A stretch of DNA of 21,586 nucleotides. It comes from Erythrobacter sp. 34-65-8. Its GTDB lineage: Bacteria > Pseudomonadota > Alphaproteobacteria > Sphingomonadales > Sphingomonadaceae. The notes under the pieces were generated by a model. The model made no database searches. It was not told the DNA's origin and saw only the letters and a program-made list of their open reading frames with translations. Where the stretch lies: positions 1-21,586 of the forward strand of contig NCJP01000015.1 in NCBI GenBank assembly GCA_002278985.1, in the 5' to 3' direction. Shown in pieces: positions 1 through 8,855 of this stretch. How positions within the stretch are numbered: position 1 is the first letter of the stretch; every line of letters begins with the position of its first letter. The translations under genes and the position numbers were made by a program.

Positions 1-104
1 GCCCGCGCCAGCGCCACCCGCTGTTGCTGACCACCGGATAATTGATGTGGATATAGGTTCCGTGCAGTGGTCAGCCCCACAAGTTCCAGCAATCCTTCAA
101 CCCT
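1..104 (-). pseudogene. ABC transporter ATPase fragment (signature-motif region)
   Basis: Read on the minus strand, the first ~100 bases encode a stretch ending in [14 protein letters not shown], preceded by [11 protein letters not shown] and YPHQ. This is the ABC signature (C-loop) and its lead-in, as in importer ATPases for amino acids, polyamines or ions. The gene runs off the left edge, so Walker B and the rest lie outside. The upstream half with Walker A is absent: to the right of about position 104 the DNA becomes the antiporter gene on the other strand. Codons such as TTA, CTA, CAA and TAT, and about 50% GC over 51-100, differ from the neighbours. The motif is seen directly; the substrate is unknown. 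It is either a gene remnant at a rearrangement or a chimeric contig join. Confidence 0.7.
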
Positions 105-950
105 TTGCTGGCGGGCCTCACCATCGTCGGGTTTGGCACTTCCACTCCCGAGCTGGCGACCAGTATCCAGGCGGCCATGGGCGGATCCCCGGGCATTGCG
201 CTGGGCAATGTCATCGGCTCGAACGTCGCCAACATCCTGCTGATCCTGGGCATCTCGGCGCTGATCATGCCACTGGCGGTCAATCCGGCCTCGTTCAAAC
301 GGGATTCGATTGCACTTGGCGGTTCGGCCCTGCTCTGTGCCGGGGCGATCCTGACCGGCCGGATCGAATGGCTGATGGGCGCTGTGCTGGTGCTGGCACT
401 GACCGGCTATGTCTGGTGGGCCTATCGGTCAGAGGCACGGGCCGACGATGACGAAGCCCATCGTCATATCGAGGAAACGGCTGAAACCACCCCCAAGACG
501 CACAATGGCTGGGTGCTCGGGCTGATGGTCGTTGCCGGGCTCGCCGGAGCGATCTTCGGGGCGCGGTTGCTGGTCGATGGCGCGGTCACACTTGCCAGTG
601 CGGCCGGTGTGTCGGAAAGCGTGATCGGGCTCACCGTGGTTGCCGTGGGTACGTCGCTGCCGGAACTGATCGCCTGCCTGATCGCAGTCTGGAAGCGCCA
701 CCCCGATGTCGCGCTGGGCAACATTGTCGGATCGAACATCTACAACGTGCTCGGCATCCTTGGCCTCACCGCGATCGTCCACCCGATTGACGTGCCCGCC
801 GAGATCATCCGGTTCGACGTGCCGATCCTGCTGGCGGTGACTGCCCTGCTGCTGGTCCAGTTGCGCAGCGGCTGGAAAATATCTCGCATGGAAGGCGCAC
901 TGCTGATCACGCTTTATGCGGGCTACACCGTATTCCTGATCCTGCGCTGA
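105..950 (+). CDS. Na+/Ca2+ antiporter (CaCA family), N-terminally truncated
   Basis: An inner-membrane cation exchanger of the YrbG/CaCA type, expected to extrude Ca2+ in exchange for Na+. Both hallmark alpha repeats are present: GFGTSTPEL followed by [13 protein letters not shown] near the N-terminus, and [10 protein letters not shown] followed by [13 protein letters not shown] in the second half. Between them are hydrophobic helices and an acidic, His-containing loop (around residues 110-125). Family members have about 35-40 residues, including the first TM helix, before the first alpha repeat. Here the repeat starts at once and an in-frame stop lies at 54-56. The only start is a TTG at 105, and the DNA upstream of it is ABC-ATPase sequence on the other strand. 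The family call is firm. The gene as drawn is probably non-functional or reflects an artificial join. It ends 6 bp from the convergent membrane gene. Confidence 0.85.
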   Translation: MLAGLTIVGFGTSTPELATSIQAAMGGSPGIALGNVIGSNVANILLILGISALIMPLAVNPASFKRDSIALGGSALLCAGAILTGRIEWLMGAVLVLALTGYVWWAYRSEARADDDEAHRHIEETAETTPKTHNGWVLGLMVVAGLAGAIFGARLLVDGAVTLASAAGVSESVIGLTVVAVGTSLPELIACLIAVWKRHPDVALGNIVGSNIYNVLGILGLTAIVHPIDVPAEIIRFDVPILLAVTALLLVQLRSGWKISRMEGALLITLYAGYTVFLILR

Positions 951-956
951 CCGCCA

Positions 957-1616
957 CTATCGCTGCTTGAGCATCCCGCGGCGCCCGGCTGCCCAGAACG
1001 CTGACACCAGCACCAGCGCCCAGAACAGGGTCAGCAGGTCAAGCATGGACGGCACCGGAACATAACCAAGGTAGCTCACCATGGCCCAGCCCCCGATGAC
1101 CACGAACACGAAGTAATAAGCCGTCGCTGCCGCTTCATTCATCGTTGCCCGCATCAGTTCGTCCGCCAGCTTGACCGAACGCATCGAGAGCCAGGTGCCG
1201 ATCGCCCCGAGCAGAACGGCCCCAACCAGCGCCAAGTGCGAATCCAGCACTCCGCCCGGCCCACCCAATGCGATCAGCGCCAGCATCAGGCCCAGCGCGA
1301 CCATCCCCCAGCCGCTGGCGGCGAGCACCTGCTTCTGTTCCAGCAGTTCATCCTCGTCCTCGACGTTGAGGAACTTCGCCCCCATGCGCGGGGCGGCCAC
1401 GCCCAGTGCCGCCATCAGGCCGGTGAGCAGATATATCAGCGCCACGAGGAGGGCGATCACCTGCGAGGCGTCCGGTGTCCCGAAGGAACCTGCTTCAACC
1501 AGCGCGATGACGCCGGTTGCCCCCAGAAAACCCACCAGGCCACCAAAGACCAGCGACAGCACGGTCTTGCGGGTCTTGTTCGGCTTCGTCCCCGTCACGT
1601 CGAGATTACCATTCAT
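957..1616 (-). CDS. hypothetical multi-pass membrane protein paired with XRE regulator
   Basis: A 219-residue integral membrane protein with about six hydrophobic segments and no catalytic motif I recognise. The first TM is near residues 20-40; an acidic soluble stretch (NVEDEDELLEQK) lies near residue 90 between the second and third TMs; the C-terminus is Arg/Lys-rich (GRRGMLKQR). The ATG at 1614-1616 is preferred over the in-frame GTG at 1631. It overlaps the stop of the upstream regulator as ATGA and has GGGAG about 9 nt upstream. This implies translational coupling: the two proteins form one unit read from the promoter beyond 1819. Pairs of a small XRE regulator and a membrane protein are common in sphingomonads, and the membrane protein may sense or be controlled by the regulator. 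The function is unknown. Confidence 0.75.
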   Translation of the reverse strand: MNGNLDVTGTKPNKTRKTVLSLVFGGLVGFLGATGVIALVEAGSFGTPDASQVIALLVALIYLLTGLMAALGVAAPRMGAKFLNVEDEDELLEQKQVLAASGWGMVALGLMLALIALGGPGGVLDSHLALVGAVLLGAIGTWLSMRSVKLADELMRATMNEAAATAYYFVFVVIGGWAMVSYLGYVPVPSMLDLLTLFWALVLVSAFWAAGRRGMLKQR

Positions 1617-1819
1617 TCGCTTGGCTCCCACTGGTCGATGAAAAGGTCAGGCACGGCGACGCCAAACAGCTTGGCCATCCGCAATGCCAGCGGCAGGGAT
1701 GGATCGTACTTGTCGGTCTCGACCGCGTTGATGGTCTGCCGCGAAACGCCCAGCCGGCGCGCCAGTTCGCCCTGGCTCCAGCCTTCTGCCTCACGGTAGT
1801 CCTTTACGTGGTTCCTCAC
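1613..1819 (-). CDS. small XRE-family (Cro/C1-type) transcriptional regulator
   Basis: A 68-residue protein that is almost only a helix-turn-helix domain. SQGELARRLGVSRQTINAVE (residues 15-34) is a textbook XRE HTH, followed by the LALRMAKLFGVAVPDLF tail typical of short YozG-like regulators. It starts at a GTG (1817-1819) with GGAG 7 nt upstream; no ATG fits, and a stop lies in frame at 1850-1852. It should bind DNA as a dimer, and the inverted and direct repeats at 1836-1888, just upstream of its start, are the obvious candidate operator for autoregulation. Its stop overlaps the start of the membrane-protein gene. Which other genes it controls cannot be told from the sequence. Confidence 0.88.
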   Translation of the reverse strand: MRNHVKDYREAEGWSQGELARRLGVSRQTINAVETDKYDPSLPLALRMAKLFGVAVPDLFIDQWEPSE

Positions 1820-1835
1820 CGAATCGCTCCGTTGC

Positions 1836-1888
1836 CTGACAAGAACTCTTTACTGTAAAGAGCTCTTGTCAGTCAAGAGTCCTTGTCA
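1836..1888. promoter_or_regulatory. putative operator: three 17-bp half-sites upstream of XRE gene
   Basis: An 18-bp inverted repeat with one mismatch (arms 1836-1853 and 1855-1872, centre T1854) has the core CTTTACTGTAAAG. Read on the minus strand, 1888-1872 is TGACAAGGACTCTTGAC and 1871-1855 is TGACAAGAGCTCTTTAC, two copies end to end. The third copy, TGACAAGAACTCTTTAC, lies inverted at 1837-1853. The cluster sits 17 bp from the GTG of the XRE gene, and a TTGACT (a possible -35) falls inside it on the minus strand. This is the layout expected for a dimeric autoregulator with cooperative sites. The repeats are seen directly; the binding role is inferred. Confidence 0.6.
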
Positions 1889-1978
1889 GGCTCCAAAAGG
1901 GAGCCATTAGAAAAGCGTTTTCCTACAGCGATTTTTTCTGCTTCCTGTGCTGGCCTCGCTCCAGCTCAGAGGCCCGCC

Positions 1979-2479
1979 ATGACCACTCCTCCGAATTGCA
2001 GCCCTTCCCAGCCAGTCCGCATCGGGCCCGCGGGTGTGGCCCTGATCAAGCGCTTCGAGGGATGTGCGCGGCTCCGGCCGGACGGGCGCTTTGCCGCTTA
2101 TCCCGACCCGGGCACTGGCTCCGAACCCTGGACCATCGGCTGGGGGGCCACCGGCGTAGGCATCGGGCCACAGACGATCTGGACCCAGCAGGAGTGTGAT
2201 ACGCGGCTCGATCCTGACCTCGCCCGGTTTGCTGCCGAAGTCGCTCGCGCGATCGGCCTTGCCCCCACCAGTCGCAACCAGTTCGATGCCATGGTCAGCT
2301 TTCATTACAATACCGGCGCAATCGCGCGCGCCACGCTCACCCATCGCCATCGCGCTGGTGACCACGCTGCGGCCGAGCGCGAATTTCACCGCTGGGTTTA
2401 CGCCGGTGGCCGCGTGCTGAAGGGCCTGGTTCGGCGGCGCGAGGCCGAGGCAAGGCTGTACGCCACGCCCGATCAGTAA
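1979..2479 (+). CDS. phage-type lysozyme / endolysin (GH24)
   Basis: A 166-residue muramidase of the T4-lysozyme-like family, predicted to cut the MurNAc-GlcNAc bond of peptidoglycan. ALIKRFEGC carries the catalytic Glu (E27); AYPDPGTG (D43) and PWTIGWGATG (T52) supply the Asp and Thr of the family's E-D-T triad. FDAMVSFHYNTGA and GGRVLKGLVRRREAE are the usual later motifs. The ATG at 1979 has AGAGG upstream; an open frame extends back to 1883 but overlaps the operator region and is not lysozyme-like. No signal peptide or SAR helix is visible and no holin or spanin gene is adjacent, so it is likely a lone, domesticated phage gene. Its stop overlaps the end of the convergent tamB by 7 bp. Confidence 0.87.
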   Translation: MTTPPNCSPSQPVRIGPAGVALIKRFEGCARLRPDGRFAAYPDPGTGSEPWTIGWGATGVGIGPQTIWTQQECDTRLDPDLARFAAEVARAIGLAPTSRNQFDAMVSFHYNTGAIARATLTHRHRAGDHAAAEREFHRWVYAGGRVLKGLVRRREAEARLYATPDQ

Positions 2480-5400
2480 TCGCGGCTGATTTCCGCCGAG
2501 ACGCTCTCCCGCCCCAAAGTCGATATCGCACCGAGCAGGGAAAGCCAGCTGGTCACGCGGTATTCCACTTCGGTGGCGGTATAGCCGCGGCCGTCGGTAA
2601 TGATCTCGACATAGACGCGGCGCCCGATGTTCTCGCCCAGCGCGATGCCGGTTCCGCGCCCGGTCGCAGGATCCCCGCTCACGATCCGCAAGCGATCGAG
2701 CCCGATTGCAGTCCGCAGGCGATTGATCGGATCAATCCCGCTGCCGCCGCGCAGGCTTGCTACCGCCGCCCCGAGCTGGAGGGCATCTGTGGCCGAGAGT
2801 TCATTGATCGAGCCGCCGAACAGGAGCTGGGCGAGGATTTCCTCCTCCGGCAGGGCCGGGCTGGAGGAGAACGTGATCTCCGGCTGCTGGGCCCGCCCGC
2901 CCACCTTGACCTGGAACTCCGTGCCGTCGCGCTCCGTTTCGGCAAGGATATCGAGCCGTGGGTCCACTGGTACGTTCTCATCGAATGCAATCCGGCCGCG
3001 CGTCAGCTCGAACTGGCTGCCCGCGAACGTGTACTCGCCGCGGACCAGTTGGGCCTGCCCGCCAATCCGCGGGTCGCTGGTGGTGCCCCGCAGGCGGACG
3101 TTCGCGCTCCACTCGCTGTCCAGACCCAGGCCATCGACTTCGACCCGCCCTGGCGCCTGTGCGTCGATCAGGTAACGCCATTGGCCGGCTGCAGCGCGGC
3201 GCGGCGCGACATCGGCCGGAAGGTTGATCTCGCGGGTCCGGATCCGGGGCAGGTCCTCCGCCGAAGCAGCCTGCCCGAGCCGCCAGTTGGCCCGGTCGAC
3301 CCGTACCCGGCCGGCAATGGTGCCGTTTATGCCGTCGGAAACGATCCGCAACGGCCCGGTCACTGTGGCACCCAGCCCGGCGGAGTCGAGCAGGCGTGCA
3401 TTGCTGGCGGCGACCCGGATATCCAGGCCCGGACCGCGCGCACCAAGGTCGCTGAGATCGACCGTGCCGCTGCCCGCGATCGTGCCGCTGCCATTGGTTG
3501 TCCCGCTGAAACGGGTCAGCCGCAAGCGCGAGCCCGAGAATGTCCCACGCACCTTGGCGTTGCGAATATCCGTACCGCTCAATCCGCTGCGTACCCTGAG
3601 GTCGTCACTGGCCAGCGAGCCGCGCACGCGCGGATCGGCAATCGATCCGGTCACATTGGCTGCAACAGACAGGGGCCCGGTGAAGTCGAAAGCATCAACC
3701 GCGGCAAGACGCCAGATGGCGTCCGCTGGCCCCGAATAGCGGAGCTGTGCTACCAGTGTGCCGACCCGCAGCCGCTGGCCCAACCCCCCGCTGCGCGGAA
3801 GGCCGGTGATGCGCGCCTGGACCCTCCCCCTTCGCTCGCCGCCCTCCGAGACTGACGCACGGGCATCGAGCCGGTCAGGGCCAAGCCGCGCGACCAGCGC
3901 CATGTCGGTCGGCCGCGAAGTCAGTACCAGGCCGGACCGGGTCAGCCCGGTCACCTTCACCCGGGCGGAGCCGGTCGGCGGCCCGCTGGCAGTGCTGCGA
4001 TAGTCGACCAGACCGGATACCGTGCCGCCCAGCCCCAGATCGGGAACAACCCCGTCCAGCACGGCCAGCGGCATCCGGGCCAGTTGCAGGTCAAGCGCAG
4101 TACTTCCGCCTCCGAAAGTGCCTTCGGCCAGCACGATTCCGCTGCCCAGATTGAGCTGGGTGCGCTGCAACTGCCAGCCTCCATCGCCCTCGCGCAGCAG
4201 GACTGCGCGTCGCGGCATCCGGATTGCCCGGCCGCCATACTCGCCGCGTGCCGCGACCGAGACGCGCTGCGGGGCAATGGCTGCGTTGAGCTGAAGGTCG
4301 AAACGGCTGCCTCGGCGGCCAGACAGGGCTGCGGTGACCTGGCCCGTGCCATTGTCGATGTTTGCCTGTGCGGCAAGCCGGCCGAGGAACAGCGTTCCGA
4401 CCGTCACCCCTTCGGCATAGGCGTTCCCGGCAAAGGTGGTGCGGCCTTCCGCCAGCAGTCCGTTGCCCTCGATCCGTGCCCTGCGGACCGACACTGCGGT
4501 GGTCCCGCCGAACGAGGCGTTGGCGGCGCGCAAATTGACGGCGATGGCCTGTCCGCCCGCGCGCGGGCTCAGCCCGATTGTGCCATCAATGCCACCACCT
4601 GCCAGCGCCAGCTGGCCGCTCGGCCCGCCGTCGCCGAAGACGAGTTCGCCCGTAACATCCGTCCGCCAGACTTCGAGCTGGCGGATCGCGAGCCGGGCGG
4701 GCGCACCTTGAGGCATGGTCAGCAGGCCGCTACCGTCGAAGGGACCGAGCAAGGACTGGCCGGAAGTTACGATCGAGAGCCCGTCGCCTTCGGGCGCGAT
4801 CGCCAGCCTCACGTCCCGCAGGCCTGCCGCGGGCAAGGGATCTGCCAGCACCAGAGTGGCGCGCGGACCTTCACCATCGAGTGTAGCCTCGACCGTGAAA
4901 GGGCCATAATCAGCCTGCCGCCCGCTCCCGGCAAGCACGGTCCGCCCGCCTTCCACCCGGCCATCGAGCACCGCATCGAGGCGGGCTGAATCAATTGTCA
5001 GGCGCGAGAAGTTGACCGGCCGCGCCGCTCCCAGCGAAACGCCGCCCTTGAAGGCGATCGTGGGCCCGGCCAGGTTCGCTACGGTGGCGTTGCTGACCCT
5101 GACGACCCGGCCGTCGACATTGGCATCGAGGGTCCACGGAACGCCCGCTGCAGTCCGGAAAGCGATCCGTGCGCCGGCATTGACGGTGCCGAGATCGTCG
5201 AACACCAGCCCATTGGCTGCGACGCCACCCGCCAGTCCGAATGCGGCGCTGTCCAGCTTGCCGCGCAGTGCCAGCCGCGCCTGTGCAGTGGGCAGGTTGA
5301 GTGCGATATCGTCGGAGCGAAGATCGTTCCCCTGAAGCACGAGAGTAGCCTTGAGGGTGCCATTCCTGAGGCGAGGATCGGCCAGGGCATTACCCGTTTC

Positions 5401-6651
5401 CACGGCCCCGAATGAGGCGTCGAGCGGGAACGTCCAGCGCACACCGTCATACCGCGCGATACCCTGCTGGGTAACCGGGGCAATGGTGGTGGTGCCAAAC
5501 GCCAACCGGCTGGCGTTCAGGACATGCCTGATCTCAAGCTCGCGGAACGGCCCGTCAACGGTACCAGCAAGCCGGACATTTTCGAGCCGCAGGTCAGGGC
5601 CGAACAGCTCAGGCTGGCGCAGGGATGCGGCGATGGCCAGGCCGTCAAAGGCGTTTCCGGCAAGATCGACCGCACCCTTGCCAGCGGCATCGAGTGCACC
5701 GGTGCGCATGGCAAAGCTACCCTCGAGCACGCTGTCCTCCAGCGTACCGTTGGCCAGCAGCGAGACCTTCTGCCCCACTGCTTGGGCCAGCAATCCCTCC
5801 AGCAGATCCTGCGGATAGGCCTCGCCCGCTATCCGGTATTGCCCAGAACGATTGGATATCTGGAACGCTGCCAATGGGGCATCATCGCGGCGGGCCACCA
5901 GTGCGCCGTTCCACGCGCTCCAGCGCCCGTCTCCCAGTATCCGCGCCCGATAACCTGCTTCGGCCCCGATCAAACCAGCCACCACCCCGCCGCGCGGCGC
6001 GCGATAATCGAGATCGATATCGAACCGGTCACGGTCCGGTTCGGCATCGAGCAGGAGCGCCAGCGTGTCCTGATCGCCCAGTCGGCCGTTGGCCTTTACC
6101 AGTGCGCGCCCGGCGCGAATGTCGACCCTTGAGTCAAGGTTGACCTCATGTGCGGCGCCATCGATCACTCCCGCCGCAACGGTCAGATCTTCAATCGCGA
6201 AGCGGTCGATCCGAATGTCGAAATCGGGCAGGATCGGTGCGTCGGGATCGCCCGGCAGCAGCTCCGGCACCCGGGTGAGCTTACCTTCACGGGCAACCAG
6301 CGTGCGCACGTCCAGACCGCTTGAGAACCATGACAGCGGGCGCCAGTCGAGGTCCACCTCAGGCACCGTCAGGAACGGGCCTTTCGGGTCGGACAGGACC
6401 ACGTCGTAAAGCGTGGCTGACCCGTAGAGATTGCCCTCAATGCGGCCAATCCCCACCCTCAGCCCCGATGCCGGTGCGACCTCGGCAATCCGGTCGACCA
6501 CAAAGCGTTTGCCGACCTGGCTGTTCAACACCAGAACTGCGCCAGCCACGATTACGAGCAGCAGCGCAAGCGATCGCCATACCCACCGCCGTCGCCGGGC
6601 GCGCGGCCGCTCGTCAACCTCGGCTTCAGGTACCGGGTCCTCCTCCGACAT
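2473..6651 (-). CDS. tamB: TamB, translocation and assembly module subunit
   Basis: A 1392-residue envelope protein anchored in the inner membrane by one TM (about residues 25-43, after a basic RARRRRWVWR run) and spanning the periplasm as a long beta-rich structure. The middle is made of repetitive beta-strand segments without catalytic motifs. The C-terminal DUF490/TamB domain (roughly the last 330 residues) is well conserved, with GGRAQQPEITFSSSPALPEE, EILAQLLFG and an ending in SAEISRDY. In the family TamB works with TamA in inserting outer-membrane proteins and is related to AsmA-like lipid-transfer proteins. Its ATG (6649-6651) shares one base with the tamA stop (TGATG), so the two are almost certainly co-translated. 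The length is normal for alphaproteobacteria. Confidence 0.95.
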   Translation of the reverse strand: MSEEDPVPEAEVDERPRARRRRWVWRSLALLLVIVAGAVLVLNSQVGKRFVVDRIAEVAPASGLRVGIGRIEGNLYGSATLYDVVLSDPKGPFLTVPEVDLDWRPLSWFSSGLDVRTLVAREGKLTRVPELLPGDPDAPILPDFDIRIDRFAIEDLTVAAGVIDGAAHEVNLDSRVDIRAGRALVKANGRLGDQDTLALLLDAEPDRDRFDIDLDYRAPRGGVVAGLIGAEAGYRARILGDGRWSAWNGALVARRDDAPLAAFQISNRSGQYRIAGEAYPQDLLEGLLAQAVGQKVSLLANGTLEDSVLEGSFAMRTGALDAAGKGAVDLAGNAFDGLAIAASLRQPELFGPDLRLENVRLAGTVDGPFRELEIRHVLNASRLAFGTTTIAPVTQQGIARYDGVRWTFPLDASFGAVETGNALADPRLRNGTLKATLVLQGNDLRSDDIALNLPTAQARLALRGKLDSAAFGLAGGVAANGLVFDDLGTVNAGARIAFRTAAGVPWTLDANVDGRVVRVSNATVANLAGPTIAFKGGVSLGAARPVNFSRLTIDSARLDAVLDGRVEGGRTVLAGSGRQADYGPFTVEATLDGEGPRATLVLADPLPAAGLRDVRLAIAPEGDGLSIVTSGQSLLGPFDGSGLLTMPQGAPARLAIRQLEVWRTDVTGELVFGDGGPSGQLALAGGGIDGTIGLSPRAGGQAIAVNLRAANASFGGTTAVSVRRARIEGNGLLAEGRTTFAGNAYAEGVTVGTLFLGRLAAQANIDNGTGQVTAALSGRRGSRFDLQLNAAIAPQRVSVAARGEYGGRAIRMPRRAVLLREGDGGWQLQRTQLNLGSGIVLAEGTFGGGSTALDLQLARMPLAVLDGVVPDLGLGGTVSGLVDYRSTASGPPTGSARVKVTGLTRSGLVLTSRPTDMALVARLGPDRLDARASVSEGGERRGRVQARITGLPRSGGLGQRLRVGTLVAQLRYSGPADAIWRLAAVDAFDFTGPLSVAANVTGSIADPRVRGSLASDDLRVRSGLSGTDIRNAKVRGTFSGSRLRLTRFSGTTNGSGTIAGSGTVDLSDLGARGPGLDIRVAASNARLLDSAGLGATVTGPLRIVSDGINGTIAGRVRVDRANWRLGQAASAEDLPRIRTREINLPADVAPRRAAAGQWRYLIDAQAPGRVEVDGLGLDSEWSANVRLRGTTSDPRIGGQAQLVRGEYTFAGSQFELTRGRIAFDENVPVDPRLDILAETERDGTEFQVKVGGRAQQPEITFSSSPALPEEEILAQLLFGGSINELSATDALQLGAAVASLRGGSGIDPINRLRTAIGLDRLRIVSGDPATGRGTGIALGENIGRRVYVEIITDGRGYTATEVEYRVTSWLSLLGAISTLGRESVSAEISRDY

Positions 6652-8855
6652 CAGAAGGCCTGCCCAAGCGATACGTAGACCGCCACCGGGCTGTCTTCCG
6701 GATCGGGGTTGAGCGGAACGCCCACGTCGACCCGGATTGGCCCGAACGAGGTCTTGTAGCGAACGCCCAGGCCCGCCCCATACTTGATCTCGCGGAAATC
6801 GGGCGTGCTTGAGGTCGATACGGAAGCGGCATCGAGGAATGGCACAACCTGCAGGGCTCCATCGAAGAAGCCGGTATCGATTCGGGCTTCGACCGAGGCC
6901 TCCACCAGAGACCGCCCGCCGACCGGCTCGCCGAAGATCGTCTTCGGCCCGACAGCCTGGAAACCATATCCCCGCACCGAGCTGCCGCCGCCGGCATAGA
7001 GCCGCCGCGAGGGAGCGATGCCTTCCAGCTCCGCGCCCTGAACCGTCGCCGCCCGCACCCGGCCTGCCAGGACTAGGCGCTCGCCCACCGGGCGGTAATA
7101 GCTCGCATCCGCCTGGGCGCGCAGGTACGTGTAATCGTTGTCCAGCGTCCGCGAGTATTCAGGAGCGAGGAAACCGCTCAGACGAAATCCGGTGCGCGGA
7201 TCGAGCAGGGAATCGGTCCCGTCGATGGTGGCACGGCCGAACATCGAGCCAATGAAATAGGTCTGGCGCGGACGGGGGCGCTCGCCGATCACCTGGTTGC
7301 GTTCGCCTGTTGCCAGCACTTCGGCCCCGACCGCCCAACTGAGCGGCTTCTGGAACAGGAGAGTGGATAGCCGCTCGTAACTCGCTCGCAGCGCCACGGT
7401 GCGCGCGTTGAACGCAACGTTATCTATGGTGGAGACGAACGCGTCGGCGGCGAACACCTTGTCCCGCCCGCCGAAGTTGTTGCGGCGGAACGTCGCACCA
7501 ATCAGCTGTTCCTGCGTGCCGAGTATGCCGCGCAGGCGGAGCGCGCCCTCAGGCGGGAAGAGGTTGCGGTGTTCCCAGCTTGCCTCGACCCGGAAACCTT
7601 CTTCCGAACCATAGCCGATCGCGCCAGCCACGGTTCGCAGCCGGGCAGGCTCCATCGCCACGTCCAGCGCGACCACGCCCGGCTGGTCGCCCGTCGGCGG
7701 GGCAACCTCCCGCTTGGTCACAGTAACGGTCGAAACAAGGCCGGTTGCTGTCACTGCTCTGCGCAGGTCCATTTCCAGGCTGCGTTGATAGGTATCGCCC
7801 GGCTCAAACCGGGCAATCGTCGCCAGATGGCGGCCGGACAGGAACCGCGGCCGGTCGCTGGTCACTTCACCGAACACGTACTTCCCGCCGGGCGTCACCA
7901 GCAGGGTCAGATCGCCCTCGGTCCGGTCATGGTCGATCAGAAGTTCCGGATCGGCGATTGCGGCAAAGGGATAGCCCGTCTCGCCCAGCGCAACATCAAG
8001 GTCGAACTGCTCCTCGACGATGCGGTAACTCGACAGGAAATCGCCGGACTGGATTTCGAAAGCCGCGCGCAGGGCCTCGGCGTCGGGAGCCGTGCCCAGT
8101 GCGCCCAGATTGACCTCGCCAAACCGGTACCGCGCCCCCGGAACAATATCGAACCGCACCTGCGGCTGCTCCGCAGTCGAACCTTGCGCATCGCCGTCAG
8201 CATCGCTGCCCGCTACCGACCGGATAACCTGACCATCGTAATAGCCGAATGCGCGCAGGAGGTCGCCCAGCAGGGCCTCATCGGCGCGGGCCCGGGCGGC
8301 GAGCTGGGCGATATTGTCGCTGTTTGCCGAGAGCTCCTCAATCGTCGACAGCTCGCTGAAGCGGCGAAGAAAGTCGTCCCGGACGGGAAACAGCGCCTCG
8401 TCCTCGGGCAAGGCGAGGACAAGGGTGGGATCAATCTCGACCAGATTGGCTCGCGCAGTCACGGGCTGCTGCGGCAGGTCGATCTCGGCAAATTCGATAT
8501 CGTTGTCCGGCTGAAGTTCCACCAGTTCGGGCAGGTCGACATCGTCAGGCCATTCGACCGCAAACTCGCCTGAATCATCCATTGGCGACGACGGATCGAG
8601 CTCGGGCTCGGGCTCAGCCGGCTCCGCCTCGGTTGCCCACCCTTCGGGATTGGAAACCGCCGCATCGGGGATCAACTCATCGAGGCTGGCGTCAGGGCTG
8701 GCGCTGACCGCCTGGGCGGCCAGCGGCCCGGCCAGGCAGACGCAGGCCGCCGCAGCAATCAACCCGGCGCGAAACGACAGCTTATTCGGTGAGGCGGTAC
8801 TGATCCTGGGCCCCGTCCTTGGCAGCGCCGCTCTGCCCGCGGGGCTGGGCAGCAC
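6651..8855 (-). CDS. tamA: TamA, BamA/Omp85-family outer-membrane assembly protein
   Basis: An outer-membrane beta-barrel of the Omp85 superfamily and partner of TamB. It has a Sec signal peptide (hydrophobic core [18 protein letters not shown]), then an acidic Glu/Asp/Pro-rich linker of about 75 residues, then POTRA domains (for example [17 protein letters not shown] and [10 protein letters not shown] segments), then the barrel with the lid-lock motif [16 protein letters not shown] and [13 protein letters not shown] near the end, finishing in an aromatic Phe. The start is uncertain: there is no ATG near the signal peptide. I extend to a GTG at 8853-8855 so that the n-region has basic residues, which makes it overlap bpt by 74 bp. 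A TTG at 8760-8762 is the main alternative but gives an uncharged n-region. Neither has a clear ribosome site. Confidence 0.9.
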   Translation of the reverse strand: MLPSPAGRAALPRTGPRISTASPNKLSFRAGLIAAAACVCLAGPLAAQAVSASPDASLDELIPDAAVSNPEGWATEAEPAEPEPELDPSSPMDDSGEFAVEWPDDVDLPELVELQPDNDIEFAEIDLPQQPVTARANLVEIDPTLVLALPEDEALFPVRDDFLRRFSELSTIEELSANSDNIAQLAARARADEALLGDLLRAFGYYDGQVIRSVAGSDADGDAQGSTAEQPQVRFDIVPGARYRFGEVNLGALGTAPDAEALRAAFEIQSGDFLSSYRIVEEQFDLDVALGETGYPFAAIADPELLIDHDRTEGDLTLLVTPGGKYVFGEVTSDRPRFLSGRHLATIARFEPGDTYQRSLEMDLRRAVTATGLVSTVTVTKREVAPPTGDQPGVVALDVAMEPARLRTVAGAIGYGSEEGFRVEASWEHRNLFPPEGALRLRGILGTQEQLIGATFRRNNFGGRDKVFAADAFVSTIDNVAFNARTVALRASYERLSTLLFQKPLSWAVGAEVLATGERNQVIGERPRPRQTYFIGSMFGRATIDGTDSLLDPRTGFRLSGFLAPEYSRTLDNDYTYLRAQADASYYRPVGERLVLAGRVRAATVQGAELEGIAPSRRLYAGGGSSVRGYGFQAVGPKTIFGEPVGGRSLVEASVEARIDTGFFDGALQVVPFLDAASVSTSSTPDFREIKYGAGLGVRYKTSFGPIRVDVGVPLNPDPEDSPVAVYVSLGQAF

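Noticed and set aside
1883..1978. N-terminal extension of the lysozyme from 1883
   Set aside because: It would start inside the operator repeats, encodes no lysozyme-like sequence and has a poorer ribosome site than the ATG at 1979.
3049..4989. Several long plus-strand open frames (268 and 301 codons) opposite tamB
   Set aside because: Shadow frames over the continuous 1392-residue TamB; low-complexity Arg/Ala/Gln composition and no motif.
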